The translations under genes were made by a program, and so were the position numbers. A DNA stretch of 64,000 bases from Pedobacter ghigonis (GTDB lineage: Bacteria; Bacteroidota; Bacteroidia; Sphingobacteriales; Sphingobacteriaceae), in NCBI RefSeq assembly GCF_903166585.1, contig NZ_CAESCM010000001.1:186001-250000 (forward strand). Reading direction: 5' to 3'. Under the pieces are notes generated by a model. That model was not told the origin of the DNA. It saw nothing but the letters and a program-made list of their open reading frames with translations, and searched no databases. Positions within the stretch are counted from its first letter, which is position 1. Every line of letters starts with the position of its first letter. This document shows, piece by piece, positions 63,456 through 64,000 of this stretch.

Positions 63456-64000
63456 TTGAAAAAGACACAATTACATAAAAATTTCGACACCGGAGATTTT
63501 CAAACGGGAGCATCAGTCATAAAACAATTTTTATGGTATTTTACCGATATACTTTTTTTTAAGAGCAGGATAATGCCTTTTAGTACCATCCTTGTTTTTC
63601 TATTGAAGTTATTTGGTGCGAAGATTGGAAAACAGGTCAGAATTAAACCAGGGGTTCATATCAAATATCCCTGGAGGCTTATTGTTGGAGATTACAGCTG
63701 GATTGCTGATTGCTATATTGAAAATTTGGCAATGGTTACTTTAGCCTCAAATTGCTGCATTTCCCAGCAAGCAATGCTTATAACAGGAAATCATAATTAC
63801 AGCCACGTTGGTTTCGATTTAATTGTTGCGCCCATCACGCTCGAAGAAGGCAGCTGGATAGGTGCGGCAGCTAAAGTGGGGCCCGGTGTAATTTTGCATA
63901 GCCATTCCGTATTAACCATGGGTAGTGTAGCGACTAAAAATCTTGAAGCATATAGTATTTACCAGGGCAACCCTGCAATAAAAATTAAAGAAAGGACAAT
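63456..64000 (+). CDS. WcaF-like O-acetyltransferase, 5' part
   Basis: Cut by the window end. No ATG is near; TTG 63,456 (3 bases after the exosortase stop) or TTG 63,450 are likely starts. The frame stays open to base 64,000. About 180 residues are visible: a hydrophobic N-terminal part (FSTILVFLLKLFGAKIG), then hexapeptide repeats (VRIKPGVHIKYPWRLIVGD), the catalytic-type His in ITGNHNYSH, and the ending WIGAAAKVGPGV with YQGNPAIKIKER. This order is that of WcaF, which acetylates a capsule sugar. Sits directly after the exosortase gene, so it is cotranscribed. Confidence 0.87.
   Translation, partial: MKKTQLHKNFDTGDFQTGASVIKQFLWYFTDILFFKSRIMPFSTILVFLLKLFGAKIGKQVRIKPGVHIKYPWRLIVGDYSWIADCYIENLAMVTLASNCCISQQAMLITGNHNYSHVGFDLIVAPITLEEGSWIGAAAKVGPGVILHSHSVLTMGSVATKNLEAYSIYQGNPAIKIKERT

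Overview
The window comes from a Bacteroidota chromosome, most likely a Pedobacter-like member of the Sphingobacteriaceae. This is inferred from a SusC/SusD pair, TAnnTTTG-type -7 promoter elements, a UpxY-like NusG protein, an exosortase of the Bacteroidota kind, frequent TTG/GTG starts and AT-rich intergenic DNA. No rRNA, tRNA, CRISPR array or intact insertion sequence was seen.

Left part (1-19,200), ordinary and accessory metabolism: the 3' part of a GH20 beta-hexosaminidase; a PepSY-TM membrane protein; a DUF4143-type AAA ATPase flanked by gene debris; a secreted DUF1080 protein; an isolated SusC/SusD pair; a GNAT-pgk pair; an arsenic cluster (arsR, arsM, a 42-residue membrane protein, thioredoxin-type arsC) with palindromic ArsR-type operators; a sulfatase; a DoxX-like protein; and a glyceraldehyde-3-phosphate dehydrogenase.

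Right part (19,300-64,000), one very large exopolysaccharide locus. On the minus strand are a WecA/MraY-type initiating sugar-phosphate transferase, a GT2 glycosyltransferase and four small secreted cysteine-containing proteins. Divergently, from about 24,110, a nearly uninterrupted plus-strand run encodes Wza- and Wzc-like export proteins, a UpxY-like antiterminator, an AsnB-type amidotransferase, a Wzm/Wzt ABC exporter, about twenty glycosyltransferases, FkbM and class I methyltransferases, a WbsX/GH99-like protein, O-acyltransferases, a Wzy-like polymerase and an exosortase. It ends in a WcaF-like acetyltransferase cut by the window edge. Genes mostly overlap or lie within 20 bases, so long polycistronic transcription is likely.

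The most interesting system is the pairing of the exosortase (62,806-63,453) with the four small proteins at the other end of the locus (21,373-23,872). Each small protein has a signal peptide, a G-C motif just after it, and a C-terminal P-[LV]-D-[DN]-like motif, a hydrophobic helix and basic residues. That is the three-part layout of an exosortase sorting signal. I infer a dedicated protein-sorting and polysaccharide system in which these proteins are cut and perhaps attached to the polymer made by the locus.
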